In this document: one piece after another, positions 11,201 through 17,499 of the stretch | Layout: each line of letters opens with the position of its first letter | How positions within the stretch are numbered: position 1 is the stretch's first letter | Origin: an uncultured Chlamydiae bacterium | GTDB taxonomy: Bacteria > Chlamydiota > Chlamydiia > Chlamydiales > 2-12-FULL-49-11 | Reading direction: 5' to 3' | DNA length: 40,739 bases | Assembly: GCA_937996705.1 (NCBI GenBank) | Contig: CALKUQ010000064.1 | Location: forward strand, 1-40,739 | Notes under the pieces: model-generated | Seen by the model: the letters and a program-made list of their open reading frames with translations, nothing else | Told to the model about the DNA's origin: nothing | The model's database searches: none | Position numbers and translations under genes: made by a program

Positions 11201-11699
11201 TGAAATAAATCTAAAAAGATTGTTTGGTAATCAGGGGTTTTTGGAGAGGATAAAAGAGAGTATTGTCGACGGTCATATCGAAATTTTAGAAAATTTAACG
11301 CACATTCAGCTGATATCCTTAGGGATAGATTTTCTTAAGAGTTTGAGCAGAGAGGCAGTCTCTTGTTTGAAACGGTATCAAGGACCTAGTCTAACGTGTG
11401 AGGAATTTGAATCGATCCCTGAAAACGAGCTCCATGTTTTATTAAAGCGCAGACCCTCTCTGATTCAAAAGGATGAATTTTTGTCCTTAAGCGTAGAAAA
11501 AATGATTAGATTGCCTCACGAGGTTCTTATTCAAATACCTAAAGATAAAATGAGGGCAATCACAAGGGCGCTAAATGAAGATGCGATTAAAATTTTAAAA
11601 GCCCCCGCAATTATTCGCGCATTGACCCCTGAGCAGTTTCAATACCTTCCTCAAGCAAGTGTTGTTTTCTTATCTAAAAAGCAGGTTTTAAGTAAATAG
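2226..11699 (+). CDS. Giant protein A: protease-like N-terminus plus DUF3638/DUF3645-type SF2 helicase core
   Basis: 3,157 residues. GTG 2226 is the first possible start, since TAA immediately precedes it in frame; no good ribosome-binding site is seen, so translation may depend on the gene just upstream. Residues about 90-310 hold a paralogue-conserved block with His185, Asp209, Gln296/297 and Cys301 (QQGGTCSWRS), resembling a cysteine-protease set. A mixed helical and beta middle follows to about 1650. The helicase-like core shows motif I QPGKGKT (1741-1747), motif II DEVD (1876-1879), an SGT motif (2175-2177), a GPHTTGTD motif V-like stretch and QCISRFR (2375-2381) as motif VI. The C-terminal 500 residues contain irregular repeats of the LSP.Q...LT..QI kind. 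DUF3638/DUF3645 is a family assignment from memory of its motifs; the biochemical role is unknown. The 3' end overlaps the convergent eamA by 12 bases. B (from 23,324) is its paralogue. Confidence 0.85.
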   Translation: MESVTKIGLSYPLSPREPALALFGAGARAVEGESVPLETGAAVDPKRVESCALLRIGSLTTEFSFLKTLPLEELYSKYPWRGQIVGDFKGFDGKALAHVIGDRVCLNSGFEGMQNAVVSDLFINLLQNYIALYPSAGVEKSIEIVRASQISEELSVRRKAIEYASRLRALESGETLLLFVGFINHSVIIEIVCTKKEGGDSLYDLHIYDASGEGKSHSVEDNSSELDIKMTRINFINIEQTLLLIGEEGSAWIEFLLGVDKDQTALDELDALFSVAFAHFQRDSVCDPEPRFYRVQQGGTCSWRSLIAWLHFQLEIDEYKRVVTWMQTQTLARCALNFFEQSNLSSAELRILYMSARELQFHTAMRLEKYGECEIFDQAASVARQIEDESIRFNLIISIPYETIEFGSVGVDSLAFNRVQKRIFPRAKIYIPPFLISATSLFSLSEGFSSDIRRIFEGRKGVCQESFIACLGAWVMNLKAIKDCRVEANEDLKRLLDLQTVLANSSNPVIQLSAFKMFAIIHFNAVELSREKHGDLLEKQKIQDVLTVWLNDRFLFFLSKEFLSEIEKLKLYFSPYVSEDLSECFVPLDLFNPSYIARDHGQAIVRWAFSWYDGLESLDKKKFGYEGAQVSKVVLGALLKNFNSFEFEDPIYPHILLFQSICAGLNGLLIRQKGIQKHWQIVSMGDNGSMLLHFTLKDMEPINRKEREALSSKLLTLNKKIVNFVLAHGSFNRLKFWTEEEAIVKSLEEGDLDPELQKSLVRSHAEPLELPFYLIHCFLQDIEKLADPNLRALWTLSILKIVYSKQRERFISVLVEALEEEGFKEQFHKFIEKGLAHFRERIVSGMDDFKVCEDLIRVVLIIGSTEIPDGVHTYFREAKRVDPLLKMYYLNLMGEEHSAKIIEEWLNYQSSEKTEDWFEQIARDLYYSKFDQWREKLTAADLSKITNNDYYRVDLLSGVYSTQEGVLGSCKAPEFTHHDSFKKRFPNAGLFQVTGAYFTFRVADFRFRVIFDSHDSNWEDSLAMEKQGNWNRFVPPKFLGEIIPKSLALRYLYYYDEKVQVIRGFCRKTLLETVLIYPDVAIDTTFHAEIERVEGKESFFGALLNSEYFEIAKKGGETFLRAAPLCIWGSGAFVLKWDATRRKWRHPFQEGFCLAPMSEKLCQKSEQRCELVENRGEEGPFGSIKEYISFEHLDGRNIYYLPVVSWGHKSKVSPLSQELIPQLPVYDEYSPVDQTLYLMEYRVEGRGKIAAITPEGKLYLALVYLMQKRFFLAIEEMEGFEKNELDSLICRELIESAILFLKHHHDNSWENLVGSMHLIALVFPKIAEIHRQWIESIYIPYLRNFRRIPQKFQLKPSIEEEIAIQYGLDWRVQEIRDRSASYTFKRKGVILQFKKRGIELDDLNWRAIDFRCSYTKIAGVEKFPEPISALLTGEIMIFTEKRMKLIQYALGARSQEQMDHVEFYIQVQLQQMNKIFSKHDVWNRTRSIVFLLLLKAIHYTKLHPEDPPKNYAEFLNYLDCLNEVSEFPGEPFSQERAEYFQKINDFLKEMCEDVAEKTALSISLLETKNFQISQVERLSLRLHPFLKYKPPLLSLPRIRSFEFEGSLEKLEGEICELLNYVGEDHTLSKVLKQSLGSKKRNAIQDAVYLFLRGRRKLYTFANSELTKTDVEVLMQKIQLYLVLKTGGEGKVREYDVENEPYLLVFEYGMKLDLRVDQVKLLRKFLERDKAGVYKTVAAQFQPGKGKTTVFAPILATIAANHGFGLFITPRAQTGMVCKAMNRFLLQTFNTKAFFLDFTKESTAPKKIKRLVKEFQDSVELGYPVITYPESLQLLELDYLALLETIGPESKEEEREILRSLALILSRIKEEGHKIIDEVDLVIDPLKEVNLPTGAVVSLSPEKAGITQKIFEILLTTEIGELILQNCQNEIPLNLYKTKIIQILAETLVLFFSETTLEEKPFVEFLCSEFKAPFNAQQDLFMERYENLIKRDLKKAEQIAVAKHLISDVLPIVLSKNLGKHYGRTIDKSAFKIIPYEGVDAPCETSEFGYVLELACYHFLAALQTMPTKGQIESFGSWIKSESYKSMQRLRCCLDETPEGLKFTQVTGLSIAAIQEERWVELAFEKIERERGLGNFHSSLSLEKEMMQKEIVYHTHRLSSNPHSLFGIGRSKRAFSGTPWNIETILSNLEEQYIPDEGSLEQVRDILLSRSKEVHLIDSITPENIIKALSGKIDVILDPGGTFKDKGNYEIACQIREYLRVSNPQRKEGVLFFARPMAPPEISILSHQSERLVLTQEKGKRSLPANLLAYLPLDGGQVIYLSGTDVGALEQKGISYKKSFVYIDGPHTTGTDCPFPEEFKGAIIMDETLTYPRLIQCISRFRKYLTTQDVEILFCRKTVEKIQITTPFKMEDVIDLSLNALSSEKKKIAYLSFCQRVDEVARGEVIKLLLQWTREGKLEEAADFIRGARSLISYEVIEDPIAMFASKGDTISTRELLEERFTQREDFLFKIYPAGDRKFFNKKLREILREVDSSPYLEEKRTRAAVFFGQTIEQEIYMNREMEQEIEIEYDLQRVKGFHGDSLFSQKLWDKSEVKEILEALRRGEETVFYKKFTQFFIEPFREKIPRFSEFEGVISENIYATVNFAHVMVERLPLFHEHSKFITTGLLINCGSDSYKVLLLSQLEARFWRSYLGIQPCEGVWLIDKCGEIFGNTLKEESFLEFHIQHSVVQQLLVQINALAGNISYLIEHSMETDRWLNSDPEIKLRLIRYAVLSHQKIGEQKLFESNPLFRIRDRVVIKSGETCSRTPSHPKMTTLLTSLEIRQIKTRGEMRNLLGSQLKEISPIQANLLSPNQIRYISSPQVLERIEEIELLLVLSPQQMEQLTETQIRTLCCYPHKIEQFGEQAVGILQCVAPKSARYLTNQVIIKSLQNQEAINSIDPAFFSYLTKQQRKFLVEPQLIIRLEHKEEINALEELETAYFGMKKVQKEQISEINLKRLFGNQGFLERIKESIVDGHIEILENLTHIQLISLGIDFLKSLSREAVSCLKRYQGPSLTCEEFESIPENELHVLLKRRPSLIQKDEFLSLSVEKMIRLPHEVLIQIPKDKMRAITRALNEDAIKILKAPAIIRALTPEQFQYLPQASVVFLSKKQVLSK

Positions 11700-12560
11700 G
11701 GATAAGATTTTTTTGCTGAAAAGATTGAGGGCAAGACCTGAGATAACGAGGATTGCGGCTAAAATCTTCCAGGAATGGAGAGGTTCATTTAGAATGAAAA
11801 TGGAGCTTGTCATGGCAATGATGGGGATAAGAATTGTAAAGGGGCCGATCGTTGCAAGGGGAAGTTTTTGGACAAGATGGCTCCAAAGAATATAGCCAAC
11901 GAGAGTTGAGCAGTAGGTAATATAGAGGGTTGAACCGATTGTGATGGGAGTGAGATGGGTAAGGGCAAAGTAGATTTTTTCGTAACCTTCAAGGAGGAGG
12001 GAGAGCGCCAGTAAGGGGGGCCAAGCAACCAAGCTACTCCACATCACAAGTGAAACAAGATTTACCTTCCCGATTTTTTTAGCAATCATAGTTCCGATGC
12101 TCCAAAAAAGACCGGCGCCAAGAAGGGAAAAAAATCCAAGAACGGAAACTGTTTTACAGCTGTGGGTGGCAACTACTAAGAGTCCTGAAAAGGCAACAAT
12201 GCAACCAAGCAACTGCAAGCGATTGGGTTTTTCGTTAAAAAATAGAATGCCCCAAAAGAGGGTAAAAAAGACCTGTACTTGTGTGATTAAAGAGGCAAGA
12301 CCTGGAGCTACACCTAGCCCGATTCCCAGAAAGAGAAAACTAAATTGGAGGGCAAACATAATTAGGCCGTAGAGGAGAACTAGTTTGAAGGGAATTTTTG
12401 GCTTTTTTATGAAAAAAATTGCAGGGATGCTAGTTAGAAAAAATCTGACAAATACTAGAAATAGTGGGGGAAATCCATTGAGGCCAAGGCGGATTGCTAC
12501 GAAGTTCATTCCCCAGATAGAGGCAACTAAAAGAGATAAGAAAAAAAGGGAGGGTGTCAT
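11688..12560 (-). CDS. eamA: EamA-type DMT transporter, probable cysteine/O-acetylserine exporter
   Basis: 290 residues with about ten hydrophobic segments in two EamA repeats, as in the drug/metabolite transporter superfamily. The N-terminal WGMNFVAIRLGLNGFPPL stretch, the PAIFF and PGLASLI motifs and the overall length closely follow E. coli EamA (YdeD), which exports cysteine and O-acetylserine. Substrate in this organism is inferred; in an intracellular lineage such carriers can also import metabolites. ATG 12560 is the start; the gene faces pip across a 51-base gap. Its last codons overlap the end of giant protein A on the other strand by 12 bases, so there is no room for a separate terminator for either gene. 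Confidence 0.85.
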   Translation of the reverse strand: MTPSLFFLSLLVASIWGMNFVAIRLGLNGFPPLFLVFVRFFLTSIPAIFFIKKPKIPFKLVLLYGLIMFALQFSFLFLGIGLGVAPGLASLITQVQVFFTLFWGILFFNEKPNRLQLLGCIVAFSGLLVVATHSCKTVSVLGFFSLLGAGLFWSIGTMIAKKIGKVNLVSLVMWSSLVAWPPLLALSLLLEGYEKIYFALTHLTPITIGSTLYITYCSTLVGYILWSHLVQKLPLATIGPFTILIPIIAMTSSIFILNEPLHSWKILAAILVISGLALNLFSKKILSLFT

Positions 12561-12595
12561 TCAAATATAGAATATCAAGAAAATCATTTATAAGG

Positions 12596-12601
12596 TATAC
12601 T
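12596..12601 (+). promoter_or_regulatory. Candidate -10 box for pip, near-leaderless
   Basis: TATACT matches the sigma-70 -10 consensus at five of six positions and sits in the short divergent gap between eamA and pip. No good -35 element is visible at 16-18 bases. If used, transcription would begin within a few bases of the pip ATG. Confidence 0.35.
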
Positions 12602-12611
12602 GACTTTTACC

Positions 12612-13547
12612 ATGAAAAATTATTATCCTCCAATTGAACCTCAGCGAATGGGATTTCTAGAGATAGATGAGCATGAGATCTATTTTGAAGAGAGTGGAAA
12701 TATGGGGGGAAACCCGGTCATTTTTCTTCATGGCGGTCCAGGTAGTGGAACAGATCCTAAACATAGAAGATTTTTCGACCCTGAAAAATACCGAATTATT
12801 CTCATGGACCAGAGGGGTTGTGGGAAAAGTAGGCCTCATGCAAGTTTAGAAAAAAACACCACATGGGATATTGTTGCCGATATCGAAAGGCTCCGAGAAT
12901 TTCTTAAAATTGAGCAATGGATCGTTTTTGGCGGTTCTTGGGGGAGCACCCTTGCCCTTGCTTATGCAGAGAGTCATCCTAAGAGGGTAAAAGGGTTAAT
13001 TCTTAGGGGAATTTTTCTATGTAGAGAGGAGGAACTTAAGTGGTTTTTTCAATCAGGTGCAAATTATTTATTTCCTGAAGAGTGGGAAAAATTTGTAGCA
13101 ATCATTCCACAAGAGGAGAGGCGCGACTTGATAAGCGCCTATTACAAGAGGCTTATGTCGGATCAACGAGAAGAGGCAGCTTATGCATGGGCAAGATGGG
13201 AAGGAATGGCGGTACGACTAGAAGTTGATCCCGAATTTGTAAATTATTTTACCGAGGGTAACCATGCAGAGGCAGTTGCCAGGATTGAGTGTCACTATTT
13301 TAAAAATAAGGCGTTTTTTAAAACAGACAATCAATTGATTGAAGAGGCGTACAAAATAGAGGATATCCCTACCACTATTATTCACGGCAGATACGATGCG
13401 ATATGCCCTGTAAAAAATGCTTGGGACTTGTCAAAAGCTCTCCCTAAGGCTGAATTAATAATTATTCCAAGCGCAGGCCATTCTGCCAGTGAACCCGGGA
13501 TTCTAGATGCCCTTATTTCCGCAACCGATCAATTTGCAACTCTATAA
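12612..13547 (+). CDS. pip: Prolyl iminopeptidase (peptidase S33)
   Basis: 311 residues, the usual length. This alpha/beta-hydrolase releases N-terminal proline from peptides in the cytoplasm and would help recycle host-derived peptides. Visible motifs are the oxyanion HGGPG at 40-44, DQRGCGKS at 66-73, the nucleophile elbow GGSWGS at 107-112 (Ser109), Asp262 in HGRYD and His290 in SAGH, so the catalytic triad is complete. ATG 12612 has no near ribosome-binding site; AAGG at about 12,592 is too distant. A TATACT box at 12,596-12,601 lies only ten bases before the ATG, which would give an almost leaderless message. It converges with the symporter gene that ends at 13,589. Confidence 0.93.
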   Translation: MKNYYPPIEPQRMGFLEIDEHEIYFEESGNMGGNPVIFLHGGPGSGTDPKHRRFFDPEKYRIILMDQRGCGKSRPHASLEKNTTWDIVADIERLREFLKIEQWIVFGGSWGSTLALAYAESHPKRVKGLILRGIFLCREEELKWFFQSGANYLFPEEWEKFVAIIPQEERRDLISAYYKRLMSDQREEAAYAWARWEGMAVRLEVDPEFVNYFTEGNHAEAVARIECHYFKNKAFFKTDNQLIEEAYKIEDIPTTIIHGRYDAICPVKNAWDLSKALPKAELIIIPSAGHSASEPGILDALISATDQFATL

Positions 13548-13588
13548 GTTCCATTCTTAGACTTGCCCTTTTGAGCCTCTTTGGAATT

Positions 13589-14833
13589 TTATGAGCTAAG
13601 AACAGTTTCCCCTTCAGATTTAGCTACCAGTGCGCAGCATGCAGTGTCGCTAAACACATTTGTTGTGGTTCTGCACATATCGAGGAGGCGATCTGCTGGG
13701 AGGATTAGAGCTATCCCCTCTGCAGGAAGTCCTAGGGAATTAAGAATGATAATGATTGCTACAAGGCTCCCTGAAGGAATTCCAGCTACCCCCATGGAAG
13801 TAATAAGAGATAAAAAAGCTATGAGGATTTGGTGTCCCATGGTGAGATCAATTCCGTAGGCTTGTGCGATAAATAGTACCGCTACACACTCATACAGGGC
13901 AGAGCCTGCCATATTCATGGAGGTCCCCAGAGGAATTACAAAGCTGCAGATTCTATTTGAAACGCCGGCATTTTTTTCCATACATTCAATTGTCACAGGG
14001 AGTGTCGCAGCAGATGAGCTTGTCGAAAAAGCTGTGAAGAGGGCAGGAGCTACCGCTTTTAAGTGAGCCAGTGGACTAATTCCTGAAAATTTCAGGAGAA
14101 GGGGGATCACAATGAGGCAAAAAATCAAAAGGCCTGTAAATACAGTTAAGAAAAAATAGGCTAAATTGGTAATCGATTGAATTCCACCCATTGCCACTGT
14201 TTTAGCAACCAGGCAAAAAACTCCCAAAGGCATCGCCTTCATTACAAAATGGGTCATTCTCATCAAAGTTGCAAACATCCCCTTCCAAAAGCTTTGAAGG
14301 GTTGCATGGGCGCTTTTTTCAATGTGCATCATACCGAAACCAAAGAGGAGGCTAAAAAAGATAATACCCAGCATATTCATGTGAGCTGCAGCATCGATGA
14401 TATTGGTCGGAATTAATTTAAATAAGACGCTTGTAAATGCTTCCCCTTGAGTTGTTATCTGAAGATGCTCGGGTGATGCTAGATCGGTTGTGGTTAGTTC
14501 TTGGTGAAAGCTGCCAGGATGGATCACATTTACTAAAATAACCCCGACAACAACAGCCATTGCAATAGTTAGAATATAGAAGGCGAATGTCTTTAGTCCT
14601 AAGCTTTTTAAAGATTGTTGACCATGCATTTGGCCAATACCACTAATGATAGCGGAAGTAATTAAGGGGACAACCAGTAGGGTTAGGGAATTTAAAAAGA
14701 GCTGTCCAACGATATCAAAGAGTTTAAAAAAAGTAAGGCCAAAAACCCCTGAAGTTGTGCCGGTTAGGTTTCCAACAACGATTGCAAGACCAATTGCCAA
14801 CAAAACTTTCCAGAGCATAGAATTTTTTTTCAT
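13589..14833 (-). CDS. Dicarboxylate/amino acid:cation symporter (DAACS, GltP/GltT family)
   Basis: 414 residues, inner membrane. The family fold is clear: HP1 serine-rich SSSAATLP at 272-279, TM7 NMAGSA at 307-312, HP2 GVAGIPSGS at 348-356 and TM8 DRLLDMCRTTTNVFSD at 381-396, with Asp381, Asp385, Arg388, Asn392 and Asp396 in the places of the known substrate and sodium ligands. The TM7 motif, NMDGT in the archaeal reference GltPh, lacks its Asp here (Ala309), so coupling ion or substrate may differ from the glutamate carriers. Likely substrates are glutamate/aspartate or a neutral amino acid. ATG 14833 has a strong AAGGTGAGG ribosome-binding site. The gene lies downstream of dusC-like on the same strand but has its own candidate promoter. 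Confidence 0.9.
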   Translation of the reverse strand: MKKNSMLWKVLLAIGLAIVVGNLTGTTSGVFGLTFFKLFDIVGQLFLNSLTLLVVPLITSAIISGIGQMHGQQSLKSLGLKTFAFYILTIAMAVVVGVILVNVIHPGSFHQELTTTDLASPEHLQITTQGEAFTSVLFKLIPTNIIDAAAHMNMLGIIFFSLLFGFGMMHIEKSAHATLQSFWKGMFATLMRMTHFVMKAMPLGVFCLVAKTVAMGGIQSITNLAYFFLTVFTGLLIFCLIVIPLLLKFSGISPLAHLKAVAPALFTAFSTSSSAATLPVTIECMEKNAGVSNRICSFVIPLGTSMNMAGSALYECVAVLFIAQAYGIDLTMGHQILIAFLSLITSMGVAGIPSGSLVAIIIILNSLGLPAEGIALILPADRLLDMCRTTTNVFSDTACCALVAKSEGETVLSS

Positions 14834-14837
14834 AAAA

Positions 14838-14848
14838 CCTCACCTTCT
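14838..14848 (-). promoter_or_regulatory. Strong ribosome-binding site of the DAACS symporter
   Basis: The minus-strand sequence AAGAAGGTGAGG precedes ATG 14833 at a normal distance and is among the best Shine-Dalgarno matches in the window. It fixes this start codon. Confidence 0.75.
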
Positions 14849-14865
14849 TAAAGTATTGGTAGGAA

Positions 14866-14871
14866 ATTATA
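14866..14871 (-). promoter_or_regulatory. Candidate -10 box (TATAAT) for the DAACS symporter
   Basis: A perfect TATAAT reads on the minus strand 32 bases upstream of the symporter ATG, in the 118-base gap after the dusC-like gene. The region 16-18 bases further upstream has no convincing -35 match, so the call rests on the -10 box and its position. Confidence 0.4.
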
Positions 14872-14951
14872 CGATATCATCGGAAAACGTACCAGGATAA
14901 AGAGACTTTCCCTAAAATTTACTTTTGTGATTTATTCTTTTTTTGAAAGAT

Positions 14952-15923
14952 TTATTCCGTTTTTTCTAAGAAATGCCAACCTTTATGAAGGAGGGGAATA
15001 GTAAAGTCTAAGAAAGAGTCAAGGGTTGTCGGTGAGAAAGTAAGCATGGTTTTTCTTAACTCTATAAGGGGTGGTTTGGAGGTAAAAATAAAACCGAAGA
15101 GCTGCTTCAATTTATTAATTTTGCCACGCATCGCCATATCACCTGGTAATTCGCTTACAAAGAGCAGGATATATTTGTGAAGAGCCTCCCAGGTAGGTGT
15201 AAAAGGGGACCCTGAAAAATGGGCTTTGATTTGGTGAAAAATAAAGGGGTTTGCAACACTTCCTCTTCCAATCATAAGAGCATCACACCCCGTTTGGCTC
15301 AGCATGTTAAGAGCGTCTGTCACTGTGAGGATATCACCATTTCCCACAACTGGGATTTTTAAGATCGACTTAGCCTGAGCAATCAGTTCCCATTTTGCAG
15401 GGGGACCATATCCATCTACTTTAGTTCGAGGGTGTAGCGTCAAGAATTTAATTCCACTTGATTCTGCCGCAAGTAAATTTTCTTGAAATAGGGAGGTGTC
15501 ATGAAATCCGGAGCGCATTTTTACTGTCACTGGAACACTAACGGCATCAACCATCGCCTTGGCAATTGTGTGTAAGTTGGTTGGGTTTTTTAATAGACTT
15601 GAGCCAGAACCGTGGCCAGTGACGGTGTTAGAGGGGCATCCGCAATTCAAATCAATACGTTTAGCCCCTCTTCGCTCCATCTCTTTTGCCATTGCTGCCA
15701 TTAAAATAGGATCGGAGCCCATTAATTGTGCGGCAAGGGGGATCTCTCCGAGCTCATCTGACACATATTTTTTTGAAAGGCTGGGGATATGGGCGTTTTG
15801 GGGGACTGATAAAAAGTCCATCACCGCTTCATCAAAACCGCCTATGGAGGCAATAGCTTTTCGAAAGGTTCTATCACCCACACCCTCCATAGGTGCTAAA
15901 ATTAATTTGGGGCACGATTTCAT
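14952..15923 (-). CDS. dusC: tRNA-dihydrouridine synthase, DusC-like
   Basis: 323 residues; FMN-dependent TIM-barrel enzyme that reduces uridine in tRNA to dihydrouridine. The N-terminal LILAPMEGVGD, the catalytic LNCGCPS (second cysteine, Cys96) followed by NTVTGHGSGSSLLKNP, the phosphate-binding VGNGDI and IGRGS stretches, and the lysine-containing TVKMRSG strand are all present. The LNCGCPS.TV.G.G.G..LL signature is the one seen in E. coli DusC, which modifies U16, so that subgroup is favoured, though some bacterial lineages have one Dus of mixed specificity. It starts 22 bases after DUF190 and is likely the third gene of a crcB-DUF190-dus transcript. No strong ribosome-binding site precedes ATG 15923. 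Confidence 0.88.
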   Translation of the reverse strand: MKSCPKLILAPMEGVGDRTFRKAIASIGGFDEAVMDFLSVPQNAHIPSLSKKYVSDELGEIPLAAQLMGSDPILMAAMAKEMERRGAKRIDLNCGCPSNTVTGHGSGSSLLKNPTNLHTIAKAMVDAVSVPVTVKMRSGFHDTSLFQENLLAAESSGIKFLTLHPRTKVDGYGPPAKWELIAQAKSILKIPVVGNGDILTVTDALNMLSQTGCDALMIGRGSVANPFIFHQIKAHFSGSPFTPTWEALHKYILLFVSELPGDMAMRGKINKLKQLFGFIFTSKPPLIELRKTMLTFSPTTLDSFLDFTIPLLHKGWHFLEKTE

Positions 15924-15945
15924 GGCGTCAGTATATCAACTGCGT

Positions 15946-16257
15946 TTAAATGTGGCCATACTCTAATTCAGATAGGGTGTAAAAAAGATGGAGATTTTCC
16001 TGCTTAAGAATTTCAAGAAATTTATTTGCATCCTCTTTGCTGAGAACGAATTGAATTTTTATTGGGACGTTAGAGGCGAGTTCAAAAAAATGCTCTTCGT
16101 GAATTTTTTTTTCATGCCCAAATCCGGCAATAGCTCTTAATACAAATCCCCCAGCAAAGCCCTCTTTTCGAGCGATTTCTAGTAGCCATTCATACAAAGA
16201 AATATTCTTATGTTTTTGCATTTCATAGGTGTAGAATTTCAAGCAAACGCCTTTCAT
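15946..16257 (-). CDS. DUF190 family protein, companion of CrcB
   Basis: 103 residues. DUF190 proteins are small ferredoxin-like-fold proteins often encoded beside CrcB fluoride channels; a PII-like accessory role is suspected but not established. Typical features seen are the charged N-terminal strand, the LYEWLLEIARKEGFAGGFVLRAIAGFG helix-turn block, and a C-terminal I.FV.....A..FL pattern. It starts seven bases after the crcB stop on the same strand, so co-translation is likely. AAGG lies upstream of ATG 16257. Confidence 0.85.
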   Translation of the reverse strand: MKGVCLKFYTYEMQKHKNISLYEWLLEIARKEGFAGGFVLRAIAGFGHEKKIHEEHFFELASNVPIKIQFVLSKEDANKFLEILKQENLHLFYTLSELEYGHI

Positions 16258-16264
16258 AGCAGCC

Positions 16265-16639
16265 TTACGTTGTAAAAAGTTTTACGGTATAAATTCCAAT
16301 AATTGTTAACGAAATGCTCCCTGCCACATGAGCAAAGATCATAAGGCCCATCCACAAGTACTCTTGGTTGGCCAGTAAAGTTACGGTTTCTGCTGAAAAT
16401 GTGGAAAAAGTGGTAAGCCCCCCTAAAAATCCTGTTGCGATTGCAAGTTTAAGTATATCAGGGGTATAAGAGTGATTTTTTGTGATGGCCATAAAAAGTC
16501 CCATCAAAAAGCCCCCCGCTAAATTCGCTACTAGGGTTCCAAGTGGAATTGTAGGAAAGTGAGAATTGAGGAGCATGCCAAGAGAAAATCTTAGCAGGGC
16601 TCCAAGTCCCGCACCAATAGCAATGGCTAAACACATCAT
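16265..16639 (-). CDS. crcB: CrcB/Fluc fluoride channel
   Basis: 124 residues with four membrane spans, the normal size for this dimeric fluoride exporter of the inner membrane. Diagnostic elements are GALLRF, GTLVANLAGGFLMG with the pore Asn, and TGFLGGLTTFSTFSAE with the Phe-box and the sodium-site region. Only one crcB copy is seen, so a homodimer is expected. It heads a likely crcB-DUF190-dus operon. The 63 bases upstream do not contain a fluoride riboswitch that I can recognise. Two ATGs in tandem at the start leave one residue of uncertainty. Confidence 0.93.
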   Translation of the reverse strand: MMCLAIAIGAGLGALLRFSLGMLLNSHFPTIPLGTLVANLAGGFLMGLFMAITKNHSYTPDILKLAIATGFLGGLTTFSTFSAETVTLLANQEYLWMGLMIFAHVAGSISLTIIGIYTVKLFTT

Positions 16640-16702
16640 AGCTTATTGCTTATCAGGTAGCCTTAATATAAGACAAGATTATCTTGGCTTTGAATAAATT
16701 GC

Positions 16703-17308
16703 TTATTCTAAGAGGGTAAAAGGTTCTACCCCTGACGAAATTAGCCTTTTGATTTTTTCTAAAGATAGCTCTAAAATAAGGCTTGTCTCATGACCCACTG
16801 AGTCAAAGAAAAAGATCTCTTTATAAAAGCGATAGGAACGCTCCCAAGAAAAAACTTTTAAACTCTCCCGTTTCGCTTCTACCGTTTTTTTGATGGAGTA
16901 GAGCATAATTGCAGAACCTGCTCCGATTCTGTGAAATCTATGGTTAAGGCGCTTTTGAATGTTATTGGGGTTAGTAACCAAGATGTTAATCCGGTTACTG
17001 GATTTGTCAAAATGGGCTATAGCTTGGGGGATCTCCTCAGAATCTTTACATAAAAGAATAGAGCTTTCGGGAGGGGATGAAGGTTCTTGTAGTATGTCAA
17101 ATAAAGTATCAGTAAGATCTTGAATATCCCCGTAGATTTCAAAAAGCTCGCGCTCAGATCTAAGTTCTCTCATTTTTGTCCTTGCAAACAGAGTCCATTC
17201 GTGTGCAATTCCACGGATCTCTTTCCACGATTTTTGTGGGGCTTCAAATACACTAAATAGGTTGAATGTTAACGGAGCTTGTTCAAAAGTTAAAGTTATC
17301 GAACTCAT
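16703..17308 (-). CDS. Hypothetical protein, possible GNAT acetyltransferase
   Basis: 201 residues from ATG 17308; a TTG at 17341 would add 11 residues and is less likely. No family is certain. Near the middle, an ILVTNPNN strand is followed by RIGAGSAIMLYSIKKTVEA and then SYRFYKEIFFFDS. This order (strand, Q/RxGxGSxL-like acetyl-CoA loop and helix, then a FYK..F element) resembles the core of GNAT acetyltransferases, but the loop is imperfect. The N-terminal half is polar and helical. It lies upstream of crcB on the same strand with a 63-base gap, and divergent from the DUF378 gene. The gene itself is well supported; the function is tentative. Confidence 0.6.
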   Translation of the reverse strand: MSSITLTFEQAPLTFNLFSVFEAPQKSWKEIRGIAHEWTLFARTKMRELRSERELFEIYGDIQDLTDTLFDILQEPSSPPESSILLCKDSEEIPQAIAHFDKSSNRINILVTNPNNIQKRLNHRFHRIGAGSAIMLYSIKKTVEAKRESLKVFSWERSYRFYKEIFFFDSVGHETSLILELSLEKIKRLISSGVEPFTLLE

Positions 17309-17440
17309 AATCAATCTTTTTTTTGAGAGACTGTTATACAAAAATTATGAGAATTCATCAATTTGATTATGAGTGGGTTCGATGTTTTGTCGATTCAGCA
17401 ACTTTTTCTCCCTTTTGTCTCCGGTTTAAAAAATTATCTA

Positions 17441-17470
17441 TTGATAAATATTTTAAAAATAGGGGATAAA
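17441..17470 (+). promoter_or_regulatory. Candidate sigma-70 promoter for the DUF378 gene
   Basis: TTGATA at 17,441-17,446 and GATAAA at 17,465-17,470 are separated by 18 bases and lie 30 bases before the ATG, which has a GGGAG ribosome-binding site. The region is very AT-rich, so chance matches are common. Confidence 0.35.
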
Positions 17471-17499
17471 AATATTAAGTTAAACATATAGGGAGATCT

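Noticed and set aside
11713..12570. Plus-strand open frames opposite eamA
   Set aside because: Basic, low-complexity translations lying antisense to a clear membrane transporter.
13549..13586. TTCCA/TGGAA inverted repeat between pip and the DAACS symporter as a terminator
   Set aside because: Five-base stem with a loop of nearly 30 bases; too weak to call.
15559..15966. 135-codon plus-strand frame opposite the dusC-like gene
   Set aside because: The minus-strand frame carries full Dus motifs; the plus frame has no homology or start signal.
16640..16702. Fluoride riboswitch upstream of crcB
   Set aside because: The leader is too short and lacks the conserved pseudoknot segments as far as can be seen by eye.
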